A stretch of DNA of 8,234 nucleotides, from contig JALQUY010000075.1 of the NCBI GenBank assembly GCA_023260615.1, positions 1 to 8,234 of the forward strand, read 5' to 3'. This DNA comes from Schleiferiaceae bacterium. GTDB lineage: Bacteria; Bacteroidota; Bacteroidia; Flavobacteriales; Schleiferiaceae. The notes below the pieces were generated by a model. It was given only the letters and a program-made list of their open reading frames with translations, was not told the origin of the DNA and did not search any database. The position numbers were made by a program, and so were the translations under genes. Positions 1 through 6,831 of the stretch are shown here, one piece after another. Within the stretch, counting starts at the first letter, position 1. Each line of letters opens with the position of its first letter.

Positions 1-77
1 CCCTCTAGCCCTCTAGCCCTCTAGCCCTCTAGCCCTCTAGCCCTCTAGCCCTCTAGCCCTCTAGCCCTCTAGCCCTC
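1..77. repeat. Perfect 8-bp tandem repeat array, (CCCTCTAG)n, cut by the left window edge
   Basis: Nine full identical copies of CCCTCTAG plus five further bases (CCCTC) are visible with no mismatch, and the array starts at the first base of the window, so its real length is unknown. On the minus strand it reads GAGGGCTA repeated: runs of three G spaced by five bases (CTAGA), which fits the general G-quadruplex pattern G3-N1-7. The last two codons and TAG stop of the minus-strand nuclease gene lie inside the first copy. The unit contains palindromic CTAG, so TAG occurs once per unit on each strand; as 8 is not a multiple of 3, three successive units place a stop in all six frames. The unit is not itself a hairpin, so it is not an ordinary rho-independent terminator. 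Whether it is a regulatory element, a slippage-prone microsatellite or an assembly edge cannot be told from here. Confidence 0.97.
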
Positions 78-2804
78 ATCCTCCTCAAAATCCGCCGCCT
101 TAAACGCGATGGAGGCATCCAGCATTTCGGAAATTAAGGGAAGTAGGACCACCTGCTCAAAGGCGTCGAGCGTTTCGCGTGAAATCCATTCGGAACGTTG
201 AAAACTGAGCCAGGCCACCGGGTCTTGCGGTTTGCGCATGGCGTGGATGCCCGCGCGGAAGGGCCCGCCGGCTTGGTGTTTGGAAAGGAGCCAGGCATAA
301 GTGAAGAGCTGAAGCGCCTTGCCTTTGGTGGGTTTACGCAAATCCTCTAGGGTTGACACGCTGAGTTCGCCTTTTTGGAAGCCCCCGGATTTGAGGTCGA
401 CGACGGCCCAGCCGTTTTGCCACGCTTCGATGCGGTCTGCACGGCCCTTGACTTTTACGCGTTGGCCGTCGACTTGGAGGAAGGTTTCCAGGGTTTCTTC
501 CACGAGGTGGACGTTCCATGGCTGGTCGCGGTCGTCGCCGGTGGCAATGCGCTCCCCTTCGGCGACCGCCCAATCGCGGGCCATTTTGTGCAAGACGTTG
601 CGTTCGATGACAAAAGGTCCGGTGGTTCGCGGTCCGGGGAAGTGCTTTTGGATACCTGCCTCCACCGCATCGTAGACGCGATCGAGCGCCCAGTGCTGGT
701 CCGCTTTGAGCTGTTTGAAGAGCATTTCGTGCACGTCATGCAGGACGTTGCCGCGGATGTTGGCGGCCATGCGCTCTTCAACGGCTTCCTCTTCCCGAAT
801 GCCCAACACAAACCGAACGTAAAACTCCGCCGGGTCCTTCAAATAGGTATTCAGCGCGGACGGACTCAGCCCACGTTCCCCGAGCTGATGCACGAGCTGC
901 GCCAAAACCTCGGGGGATTTCTCCATTTTCCAAGGCTGCGCCAGGCGGGAGGAATCGACTTCGGATTGCACACTTCGGTCTTCCCAGCGAATGCCGGGGT
1001 AGCGCTGCAGTTCGATGGCCATTTGGGCCAAGAATCGGCTGGGCTCGCCCTTGCCCATGCCGTCGGACTCGCCGTTGACGAGGAAGAAGACGCGTTTGGC
1101 CCGCTGGCAGAGGCGGTAAAAATGGTAGGCCATGATGGCTTCGCGCTCTTGGGGGAGCGGCATGCCATAGGCGCGGCGGACATCAAAGGGGAGGAAGGAG
1201 GCGTCGTTGCGGCCTTTGGGGAGGACGCCCTCGTTGACTGGCGCTAGGATGAGGGTGTCAAAATCCAAATTTCGGGTCTCCAGCAAGCCCAAAACCTGCA
1301 GCCCTTGGAAGGGTTCGCCGTAAAAATTCACCGGGCTCTCCTGGGCAAACTGCTTGAAGAGACGGCGCAAACTGCCGAAGCTCAGCGCTTGGTCGGGCAT
1401 CCAGGTGCGCAAGGACTCCAACGCATTGAGGCAGAGACGCGCGGGTTCCGCTTCCCAGGCCGAACGCAAGCTCTCCACATAGCGCCCCAAGGCCACCGAC
1501 AAATCCGCCAAGAAGGGCTTGGCATCCGGGTAGGCCTGCCACAGGTGGGCGCCCTCGCCCAGGAGATCGCAGGCGCTGTCCACGGACCAGTGGGCGCGTT
1601 TGCCGCGGCGCAGTTTTTCGGCCGCTCGAGGCAGGGCATGGGGGCCGTCGTACAGGGCTTGGCACACGGGGTGAATGCAGCTGGCCTGCAGGAGTCGGTA
1701 GGGGTAGGTACCCCCGCTGAGTTCGCGGGCTTCGTGCAGCTGGAAGAAGGCATCAAGGCCTGCAAAGGCCGCCGTGCTGGTAAGCGGCATACCCATGGTG
1801 ACGTTGGCCTCTTCCAGGTCGGTGGGCAGGGCTTGCAGGGTGGGAATCAACAGGACTTCGTCCGCGAGGACGACGGCTGTTCGGTGCAGGGTAGGGTTGC
1901 TCTGGCTGAGCTCTTGTAGGACCGACCCCAGGGCTTTGGTGACGCCCACGGCGCGGTTGGCGCGCAGCACGGTGAAGGTGGTTTCGGAGGTGGCGTACCA
2001 GGCGGGCGGCTCCCGAAGGTCCACGGTTAACCCGTCCGGCAAGTCCTGAAAGTGTTGGCGAAGGGCCCATCCGGCTTCGTGCGCCTCGGCCTGCATGTAG
2101 TGGGCATCGGCATCCCAAAATGCACGGGCTCCCACGTGGCGGTGGGCGCTGATGAGCAAGGCTTTTTCGGAGGGCGTTAGGGCGTTGAACCCCACAAAGT
2201 AGAGCCGATCGACTTCGCTTTTCTGCATCCAGGCCACTAGGGCGGATTCTGCAGGGCCGTCGGGGGCAGGGCTCGCTTTTTGGAAGACGCCGCCGGGGGT
2301 GCTCCAGCCTTTGGCTTCGAGCATTTCGTGGTAGCGCGTGTAGAGCCCGGGCAACTGCTTCCAGAGGTCGAGGCGGCGGGTCATGAGTTCGGTGGGTTCG
2401 TCGAGGCCCCAGAGGCTGAGCGCTTCGATTTCCCGCATTTCGGTGTAGACCTCGCTGGCATTTACGCCGTGGCGGTCCATCTCGCCAAAGTCACGCAAGA
2501 CGGTGGGCGCCCAGCGCAGAAATTCCTCTAGCGGCTGGCTGCGCGACTGAAAGACCTCTTCGTGGGCGGCAAAGAGCACCATGAGCTGGTCCATGGGGCG
2601 GGCGGGCTCGCGCTGGGCGAGCTCTTGCATGACGGATTCTACGGGCCAAATGGCGGGAGACAGCGCAGGTTCGTGCAAGTGCTTTTGGAAGGCTTGGCGC
2701 AGCGCACGCTGGGCACGGCGCGAGGGCAGGATGATGCCTGAGCGGTGCAGCTGGGGACTTTCGGCGATGATTTCCCGGGCAACCCGGTCCAAAAATGCTT
2801 CCAT
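69..2804 (-). CDS. AddB-like PD-(D/E)XK helicase-nuclease family protein
   Basis: This 911-residue protein resembles the AddB-like subunit found in Bacteroidota, expected to work with an AddA/RecB-type helicase-nuclease in processing double-strand DNA ends for recombination. The N-terminal half is a degenerate helicase-like region without a visible Walker A motif (ILPSRRA near residue 25). A conserved central block at about 500-575 contains GLLETRNLDFDTLILAPVNEG and a following YHFYRL stretch. The C-terminal RecB-type nuclease domain (about 645-860) shows H689 in GNVLH, D790 in GRADRIE, the D803-L-K805 pair in VVDLKSG and Q832/Y836 in LQLFTYAW, a complete catalytic set. No cysteine occurs after residue 566, so the iron-sulfur staple of Firmicutes AddB is absent. 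ATG 2804 was chosen because it starts 7 bp after the nadD stop; an in-frame ATG at 2840 would overlap nadD by 29 bp. The stop lies in the octamer repeat. No AddA gene is visible; it may lie beyond the left edge. Confidence 0.88.
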   Translation of the reverse strand: MEAFLDRVAREIIAESPQLHRSGIILPSRRAQRALRQAFQKHLHEPALSPAIWPVESVMQELAQREPARPMDQLMVLFAAHEEVFQSRSQPLEEFLRWAPTVLRDFGEMDRHGVNASEVYTEMREIEALSLWGLDEPTELMTRRLDLWKQLPGLYTRYHEMLEAKGWSTPGGVFQKASPAPDGPAESALVAWMQKSEVDRLYFVGFNALTPSEKALLISAHRHVGARAFWDADAHYMQAEAHEAGWALRQHFQDLPDGLTVDLREPPAWYATSETTFTVLRANRAVGVTKALGSVLQELSQSNPTLHRTAVVLADEVLLIPTLQALPTDLEEANVTMGMPLTSTAAFAGLDAFFQLHEARELSGGTYPYRLLQASCIHPVCQALYDGPHALPRAAEKLRRGKRAHWSVDSACDLLGEGAHLWQAYPDAKPFLADLSVALGRYVESLRSAWEAEPARLCLNALESLRTWMPDQALSFGSLRRLFKQFAQESPVNFYGEPFQGLQVLGLLETRNLDFDTLILAPVNEGVLPKGRNDASFLPFDVRRAYGMPLPQEREAIMAYHFYRLCQRAKRVFFLVNGESDGMGKGEPSRFLAQMAIELQRYPGIRWEDRSVQSEVDSSRLAQPWKMEKSPEVLAQLVHQLGERGLSPSALNTYLKDPAEFYVRFVLGIREEEAVEERMAANIRGNVLHDVHEMLFKQLKADQHWALDRVYDAVEAGIQKHFPGPRTTGPFVIERNVLHKMARDWAVAEGERIATGDDRDQPWNVHLVEETLETFLQVDGQRVKVKGRADRIEAWQNGWAVVDLKSGGFQKGELSVSTLEDLRKPTKGKALQLFTYAWLLSKHQAGGPFRAGIHAMRKPQDPVAWLSFQRSEWISRETLDAFEQVVLLPLISEMLDASIAFKAADFEEDEG

Positions 2805-2811
2805 GCAGATT

Positions 2812-3396
2812 CTACGAACGATAGTGTTGGCGTGCTTCAATATACGCCGCTACCGAACGCGGAAGCTCATCGTTTGCGCTTCCTTTTAAGCCCAATTTGG
2901 CCCGAATGGCCGTCGCGCTCCGCTCCATCAAAGGCCCGTCGGCGATGGCTACGCGCGCATGCCCCAGCAGGGGGTGGTCGCTCGGAATTTCGGCCCCGGG
3001 ACGCGGGTACACCAGGAGCTGGGCCGCGCGCAAAATGCCCTCGGGGTCCTTCCAGCGCGGGAGGGAGAGAAAGTTGTCGGCGCCCATGAGGAGGAAGAAG
3101 GTTCGGTCCGGATGGGCAGCCTGCAATGCCGCCAAGGTGTCCACGGTGTAATTGGGCTGTGGAAGCTCAAATTCAATGGTGGAGACCTGAAAGTGCGGAA
3201 TGTCTGCGGTCGCGAGTTCCACCATGTGCAGGCGCTCCGTGTCGTCCAGGAGTCCGGCCTTGTCTTTGTGCGGATTGTGCGGGGTAACCACCAGCCAAAC
3301 CTCGTCCAGATTTTGCCACTGCGCGAGGTATTCGGCTACGATGAGGTGGCTCTTGTGGACCGGGTTGAAGGTGCCAAAAAAGAGCCCCGTTTTCAT
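2812..3396 (-). CDS. nadD: Nicotinate-nucleotide adenylyltransferase NadD
   Basis: NadD transfers AMP from ATP to nicotinate mononucleotide, giving deamido-NAD, the penultimate step of NAD synthesis in the cytosol. The 194-residue length is normal for the family. The nucleotidyltransferase signature GTFNPVHKSH spans residues 8-17 with H14 and H17 as the (H/T)xGH-like pair; the usual glycine is Ser16 here (HKSH), a form I recall from Bacteroidota homologues. NPHK (41-44), PNYTVDTL (81-88), GADN (105-108) with W115 downstream, and SATAIR (160-165), the ISSTxIR-type ATP-binding motif, are all present in the expected order. Its ATG overlaps the gmk stop by 4 bp (ATGA, 3393-3396), so translation is probably coupled to gmk. 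The nuclease gene follows after 7 bp. No Shine-Dalgarno sequence is evident. Confidence 0.96.
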   Translation of the reverse strand: MKTGLFFGTFNPVHKSHLIVAEYLAQWQNLDEVWLVVTPHNPHKDKAGLLDDTERLHMVELATADIPHFQVSTIEFELPQPNYTVDTLAALQAAHPDRTFFLLMGADNFLSLPRWKDPEGILRAAQLLVYPRPGAEIPSDHPLLGHARVAIADGPLMERSATAIRAKLGLKGSANDELPRSVAAYIEARQHYRS

Positions 3397-3953
3397 GCGT
3401 TTAAAAATGGGAGAACGGCGGCCTGTAAGTCGGCATAGGCCTGTTCCAAATCGTCGTTGACGACGATCACATCAAAGCGCTCAGCGGTGGCCATTTCCTG
3501 CTCGGCCTTGGCGAGGCGCATGCGAATTTTGTCTTCGGCGTCCGTGCCGCGACCGCGCAGGCGCTGCTCCAATACGTCCAAATTGGGGGCCTGAATGAAG
3601 ACGGCTAAGGTTTCATTCGGGTAGTTTTTCTTGAGGCGCAATCCGCCGGCGACGTCGATGTCAAAGACTACGGTTTTACCTGCCGCATCCAGACGTTCGA
3701 CCTCCGACTTCAACGACCCGTAGTAGGTTCCAGCGTAGACCTCTTCCCACTCGAGGAAGGCCTTGGCCTCGCGCTGGGCCTCAAATTCTTCGGTGCTGAG
3801 GAAGTAGTAGTCCTGGCCGTGAACCTCTTGGCCGCGTGGGGCACGGCTCGTGGCAGAAACAGAAAACGCCAGTTGCGGGAAGTCCGCCATCAAGCGGCGC
3901 ACCAGGGTGGTTTTGCCGGAGCCCGACGGCGCAGACAGGACCAAAAGCTTCAT
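3393..3953 (-). CDS. gmk: Guanylate kinase
   Basis: Guanylate kinase phosphorylates GMP to GDP with ATP in the cytosol, feeding GTP, dGTP and (p)ppGpp pools. The 186-residue protein is complete. It starts with the P-loop APSGSGKTT (residues 8-16, K14 binding phosphate), followed by the GMP-binding signature SVSATSRAPRG (31-41) and GQDYYF (46-51), the YYGS segment near 78-81 that contacts GMP, and VFDIDVAGGLRLKK (from about residue 95), the Bacteroidota form of the usual DVQG segment. The lid region is represented by RLRGRGTD with KIRMRL following. The ATG overlaps the yicC stop by 4 bp (ATGA, 3950-3953) and the TGA stop overlaps the nadD start in the same way. yicC-gmk adjacency is widespread in bacteria and supports both calls. 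Confidence 0.97.
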   Translation of the reverse strand: MKLLVLSAPSGSGKTTLVRRLMADFPQLAFSVSATSRAPRGQEVHGQDYYFLSTEEFEAQREAKAFLEWEEVYAGTYYGSLKSEVERLDAAGKTVVFDIDVAGGLRLKKNYPNETLAVFIQAPNLDVLEQRLRGRGTDAEDKIRMRLAKAEQEMATAERFDVIVVNDDLEQAYADLQAAVLPFLNA

Positions 3954-4792
3954 AGGACGTTCAGGCTTTGCTCTTTGATTTTCTCCAACTCCTCCTTCAT
4001 TTGCACGACGATGCGCTGCATGCCGGCGTGGTTGGATTTGCTGCCCAGGGTATTGATTTCGCGGCCGATTTCTTGGCTGATGAAGCCCAATTTTCGGCCT
4101 TGGCCCTCCTGCATGGCTTCATGGAAATGGTCCAAATGGGCCTGTAGCCGAACCTTCTCCTCGTTGACATCCAATTTCTCGAGGTAGTAAATCAACTCTT
4201 GCTCAAAGCGGTTGGCGTCGTAGTCCATGCCTTCCAAGCCGCGGTGCAAGCGCGCTTTCAAAGCGGCCACACGTTCTTCTTCCAGGGCGGGAACTTCGTT
4301 CAAACCAGCCTGAATGCTCGCCAAACTGGCGTGCAAGTCCTTGGCCAATTCCGCCCCTTCGCGCTCGCGAAAGGCTTGAAAATCCGCCATAGCCTCGGCC
4401 ATAGCCGCGTCGACGGCAGCCCATTCGGCGTCTTGAATTTCTTCCGACACATGAGGAGTGGGCAGGCGCAAGGCCATGTTCAGCAACTGGGCTTTGGCGA
4501 TGGGCTCTCCAGCGATGTCCTGCAGGCTTTGCATGGCTTGCTCCAGCCAGTCTTTTTGCAGGCCGACCGCTTCTTGGCCAATAGCTTCGCGGTGGATGTT
4601 GACATCGACTTTGCCGCGGGTAACGGCGTCGCTCACCTGCTTGCGCCAGTCCATTTCGCGTTCGCGGTATAGGGAGGGGTAGCGAAGGTTGAGGTCCAAG
4701 CCTTTGCTATTGAGGGACCGAATTTCTATCGTGATTCGGGCAGTCGCACATTCGGCACTGCCTTTTCCGAATCCTGTCATGGAGCGCATCAT
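3950..4792 (-). CDS. yicC: YicC family endoribonuclease
   Basis: YicC-family proteins are endoribonucleases; the E. coli member has been linked to small-RNA turnover. This 280-residue protein has both family halves. The N-terminal YicC domain begins with the hallmark MTGFGKG (residues 5-11), then EIRSLNSKGLDLNLRYP (24-40). The C-terminal DUF1732 part (about 195-280) has RFEQEL, LDVNEEKVRL, GRKLGFISQEIGREINTLGSK (starting at 232) and a terminal EKIKEQSLNV. These acidic and basic positions are the conserved ones I recall for the family. A much longer in-frame reading extends upstream to 5557, but that extension only shadows gluQ in another frame. The start at 4792 (MMRSMTGFG) was chosen because it fits homologue N-termini and gives a 4-bp ATGA overlap with the gluQ stop; a second ATG follows directly at 4789. 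The TGA stop overlaps gmk. Confidence 0.95.
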   Translation of the reverse strand: MMRSMTGFGKGSAECATARITIEIRSLNSKGLDLNLRYPSLYREREMDWRKQVSDAVTRGKVDVNIHREAIGQEAVGLQKDWLEQAMQSLQDIAGEPIAKAQLLNMALRLPTPHVSEEIQDAEWAAVDAAMAEAMADFQAFREREGAELAKDLHASLASIQAGLNEVPALEEERVAALKARLHRGLEGMDYDANRFEQELIYYLEKLDVNEEKVRLQAHLDHFHEAMQEGQGRKLGFISQEIGREINTLGSKSNHAGMQRIVVQMKEELEKIKEQSLNVL

Positions 4793-5628
4793 GCCCACAA
4801 AGGTAGCCCCTCGGCGGGACGGATGGGTGCCGTTCGAAGCGCTTGTCGCGCAAAGGCCGCCAAAAAGTCCTCGGGCCGAGCCTCTTTCGCATCCTCCTGA
4901 AGGCCAAGGAGTTGCCCAACCTGCCCCCAAAGTTTCTCCGGCGTCCAGCCTTTTTCGCGGTAGTCCTGAATGCCCACCGAGCCGTGGCGCTTGCTCAAAC
5001 GGTGGCCATCCGGACCGTACCACAGGGGGGCATGCTGGACCTCCGGAGCGGGTTGTCCTAGGGCCTGGTGCAGGAAGCGCTGCGGAGCCTCCGAATCGGC
5101 CAAATCCACGCCGCGCAGCACATGCGTCACTCCCTGTGCGCCGTCGTCCACGACCACGGCCAGCTGGTAGCCCCAGGCGCCATCGGCCCGTTGAAGGACA
5201 AAGGCGTCTTCGGGGTATTTCAAGCGTTTGGCATAGGGGCCATCCAATGGCAGGCCGGCGTTCACGCAGGTTCCGGGGTAGGCGCCCCAGGCCTCGTGGG
5301 GGGCGCGGACCGCTTCTTCCATGTCTTTTCGGGTGCAGGAGCAGGCAAAGACGAGGTCCTGGGAGGCCAGGTTTTCTAGGGCGGTGGCGTAGGCGGGAGA
5401 GCGATCGGATTGGGCGGGTACTTCCCGGTCCCAGTGGAGGCCGAGCCAGGCGAGATCGCGGCGCCAGGCGTCCGCAAATTCGGGTTTGCAGCGCTGTCGG
5501 TCGACGTCCTCCATGCGCAGGAGGAGGGTTCCGTTTTGCGTTCGGGTCTGTAGCCAAGCGAGCAAATACGTCGAGGCATGCCCGAGGTGCATGAAGCCGG
5601 AAGGGGAAGGGGCAAAACGACCAACCAT
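4789..5628 (-). CDS. gluQ: Glutamyl-queuosine tRNA(Asp) synthetase (GluQRS)
   Basis: GluQRS is a truncated glutamyl-tRNA synthetase paralogue that activates glutamate without tRNA and attaches it to queuosine at position 34 of tRNA(Asp). The 279-residue protein holds only the catalytic core; no anticodon-binding domain follows, which separates it from GltX. It opens with GRFAPSPSG (3-11), the HIGH-type motif HLGH (14-17), RMEDVD (38-43), and a zinc site C96-x-C98 with Y117 and C121, the CxC...YxxxC spacing known from E. coli GluQRS. RLSKRHG (210-216) is the KMSKS-type loop. ATG 5628 was chosen because homologues begin just before GRFAPSP; in-frame ATGs at 5670 and 5700 would add a non-homologous tail and run into the divergent gene. 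It is probably the first gene of the minus-strand cluster, overlapping yicC by 4 bp. I recall gluQ beside dksA in Proteobacteria, so this context is unusual. Confidence 0.94.
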   Translation of the reverse strand: MVGRFAPSPSGFMHLGHASTYLLAWLQTRTQNGTLLLRMEDVDRQRCKPEFADAWRRDLAWLGLHWDREVPAQSDRSPAYATALENLASQDLVFACSCTRKDMEEAVRAPHEAWGAYPGTCVNAGLPLDGPYAKRLKYPEDAFVLQRADGAWGYQLAVVVDDGAQGVTHVLRGVDLADSEAPQRFLHQALGQPAPEVQHAPLWYGPDGHRLSKRHGSVGIQDYREKGWTPEKLWGQVGQLLGLQEDAKEARPEDFLAAFARQALRTAPIRPAEGLPLWA

Positions 5629-5668
5629 GGCATGAAAGTACAACCGCTTGGGCGCTACCTTCGTGTTC
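5629..5668. promoter_or_regulatory. 40-bp divergent intergenic gap between gluQ and the cystathionine enzyme gene
   Basis: Both clusters are read away from this gap, so promoters for both are expected in or around it. With only 40 bp, each promoter must reach into the opposite gene or the transcripts must have very short leaders. On the plus strand TACCTTCG at 5656-5663 differs by one base from the Bacteroidota -7 consensus TAnnTTTG, but it is only 5 bp before the ATG and no TTG lies at the right -33 distance. On the minus strand TACTTTCA just before the gluQ start is a poorer match. No Shine-Dalgarno sequence is seen for either gene and no riboswitch could fit. The divergent position is certain; the promoter elements are guesses. 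Confidence 0.4.
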
Positions 5669-6826
5669 ATGGACTCAGAACACTTCGGCACACGCGCCAT
5701 CCACGGCGGTCAGCATCCGGATCCCTCGACGGGCGCCGTCATGCCTCCCATCTACCAAACCTCCACCTATGCCCAGTCTGCGCCCGGTGTGCACCAGGGC
5801 TACGAATACAGCCGCACCCAAAACCCCACGCGCCATGCGCTGGAGCGCGCCTTGGCCTCCATTGAAGGCGGCACGCACGGCTTGGCCTTTGGCAGCGGTT
5901 TGGCCGCGGTGGATGCCTGTATGAAGTTGCTCGCTCCGGGCGACGAAGTGATTTCGACCAACGACCTCTACGGCGGTACCTACCGCCAGTTCGTGAAAGT
6001 CTACGAGAAGTACGGCTTGAAGTTTCATTTTACCCCCATGGGGAACGCAGCGGACGTTGCGGCGTTGGTGAATGCCAACACCAAAATGATTTGGGTCGAG
6101 ACGCCCACCAACCCCATGCTCAACGTCATTGACATCGCAGCGGTAGCGGAGGTGGCCAAGAAGGCAGGCGCGCTGCTGGTGGTGGACAACACCTTTGCGA
6201 CGCCCTACTTGCAGCAGCCTTTGGCCTTGGGGGCGGACATTGCGCTGCATTCGGCGACGAAGTACCTAGGTGGCCACAGCGACGTGGTCCTGGGCGCCCT
6301 GGTCGTGAAGGACGAAGCGCTCGCGGAAAAACTGTACTTCCTGCAAAATGCGACAGGTGCTGTGTGCGGCCCCATGGACAGCTTCCTGGTTCTGCGCGGC
6401 ATTAAAACGCTGCATGTGCGCATGGACCGCCACCAGGAAAACGCCCTGGAATTGGCAGACTACCTACGCCAGCACCCCGCGGTGAGCCGCGTGGTTTTCC
6501 CCGGATTTGAGGACCATCCCGGCCATGCCGTGGCGAAGAAGCAGATGCGCGGATTTGGCGGCATGATCAGCTTCGCGGTCAAGAGCGATTCCTTTGAAGA
6601 TGCCAGCAAAGTGGTCAGCGCGCTCAAGGTCTTCACCTTGGCGGAATCTTTAGGCGGTGTGGAGTCTTTGGCGGGCCATCCTGCCTCTATGACGCACGCC
6701 TCCATTCCCAAGGCCCAGCGCGAAGAGAGCGGGGTGACGGACGGCCTAATTCGCTTGAGTGTTGGCATTGAGGACGTTCGGGATCTTAAAGCGGATTTGG
6801 ATACCGCACTTTCCGTACTTTTATAA
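5669..6826 (+). CDS. metB: Cystathionine gamma-synthase / gamma-lyase family PLP enzyme
   Basis: This is a PLP-dependent enzyme of the Cys/Met metabolism family, acting in the cytosol in transsulfuration. It would either condense an activated homoserine with cysteine to cystathionine (MetB) or split cystathionine to cysteine and 2-oxobutyrate (gamma-lyase). The 385-residue length is typical. Active-site landmarks are Y47 and R49 in YEYSRTQNPT (reaching the neighbouring subunit's phosphate), Y101 in DLYGGTYR stacking on PLP, D173 in VVDNTFATP, and K198 in SATKYLGGHSD forming the Schiff base. The C-terminal part has AESLGGVESL and IRLSVGIED. These features are shared by MetB and gamma-lyase, so the symbol is provisional. 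ATG 5669 was preferred over an in-frame TTG at 5648 because homologues start close to the GTRAIHGG motif. It leads the plus-strand cluster, with the RCK gene 5 bp downstream. Confidence 0.93.
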   Translation: MDSEHFGTRAIHGGQHPDPSTGAVMPPIYQTSTYAQSAPGVHQGYEYSRTQNPTRHALERALASIEGGTHGLAFGSGLAAVDACMKLLAPGDEVISTNDLYGGTYRQFVKVYEKYGLKFHFTPMGNAADVAALVNANTKMIWVETPTNPMLNVIDIAAVAEVAKKAGALLVVDNTFATPYLQQPLALGADIALHSATKYLGGHSDVVLGALVVKDEALAEKLYFLQNATGAVCGPMDSFLVLRGIKTLHVRMDRHQENALELADYLRQHPAVSRVVFPGFEDHPGHAVAKKQMRGFGGMISFAVKSDSFEDASKVVSALKVFTLAESLGGVESLAGHPASMTHASIPKAQREESGVTDGLIRLSVGIEDVRDLKADLDTALSVLL

Positions 6827-6831
6827 CCGTT

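Noticed and set aside
1..77. CRISPR array
   Set aside because: The unit is 8 bp with no spacers, far below CRISPR repeat length; it is a simple tandem repeat.
1..77. Rho-independent terminator after the nuclease gene
   Set aside because: The repeat has no inverted-repeat arms apart from the 4-bp CTAG and no U-tract follows, so no standard stem-loop can be drawn.
345..352. Isolated CCTCTAGG inside the nuclease gene as an outlying repeat copy
   Set aside because: It is a single short partial match to the octamer (another lies near 2525), consistent with chance within coding sequence.
375..1247. 290-codon open frame on the plus strand, antisense to the nuclease gene
   Set aside because: It lies wholly inside a well-supported gene with recognisable motifs. 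Its translation has no recognisable domain, and long antisense frames are expected at this GC content.
2805..2840. Longer start for the nuclease gene (12 extra residues, MKHANTIVRRIC)
   Set aside because: It would overlap nadD by 29 bp and adds a segment without family similarity; the ATG at 2804 fits operon spacing better. It is not strictly excluded.
4793..5557. 255-residue N-terminal extension of YicC
   Set aside because: The extension is an Arg/Pro/Gly-rich shadow of gluQ. The family hallmark MTGFG begins just after 4792, where a coupled ATGA start exists.
4689..5594. 301-codon plus-strand open frame antisense to gluQ and the yicC start
   Set aside because: Its translation is Arg/Gly/Pro-rich and low in complexity, as is typical of a shadow frame of a GC-rich gene; GluQRS motifs on the other strand are complete.
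5629..5668. SAM or other riboswitch leader for the methionine-pathway gene
   Set aside because: The gap is only 40 bp, too short for known SAM riboswitch folds plus a leader, and no conserved core was seen.
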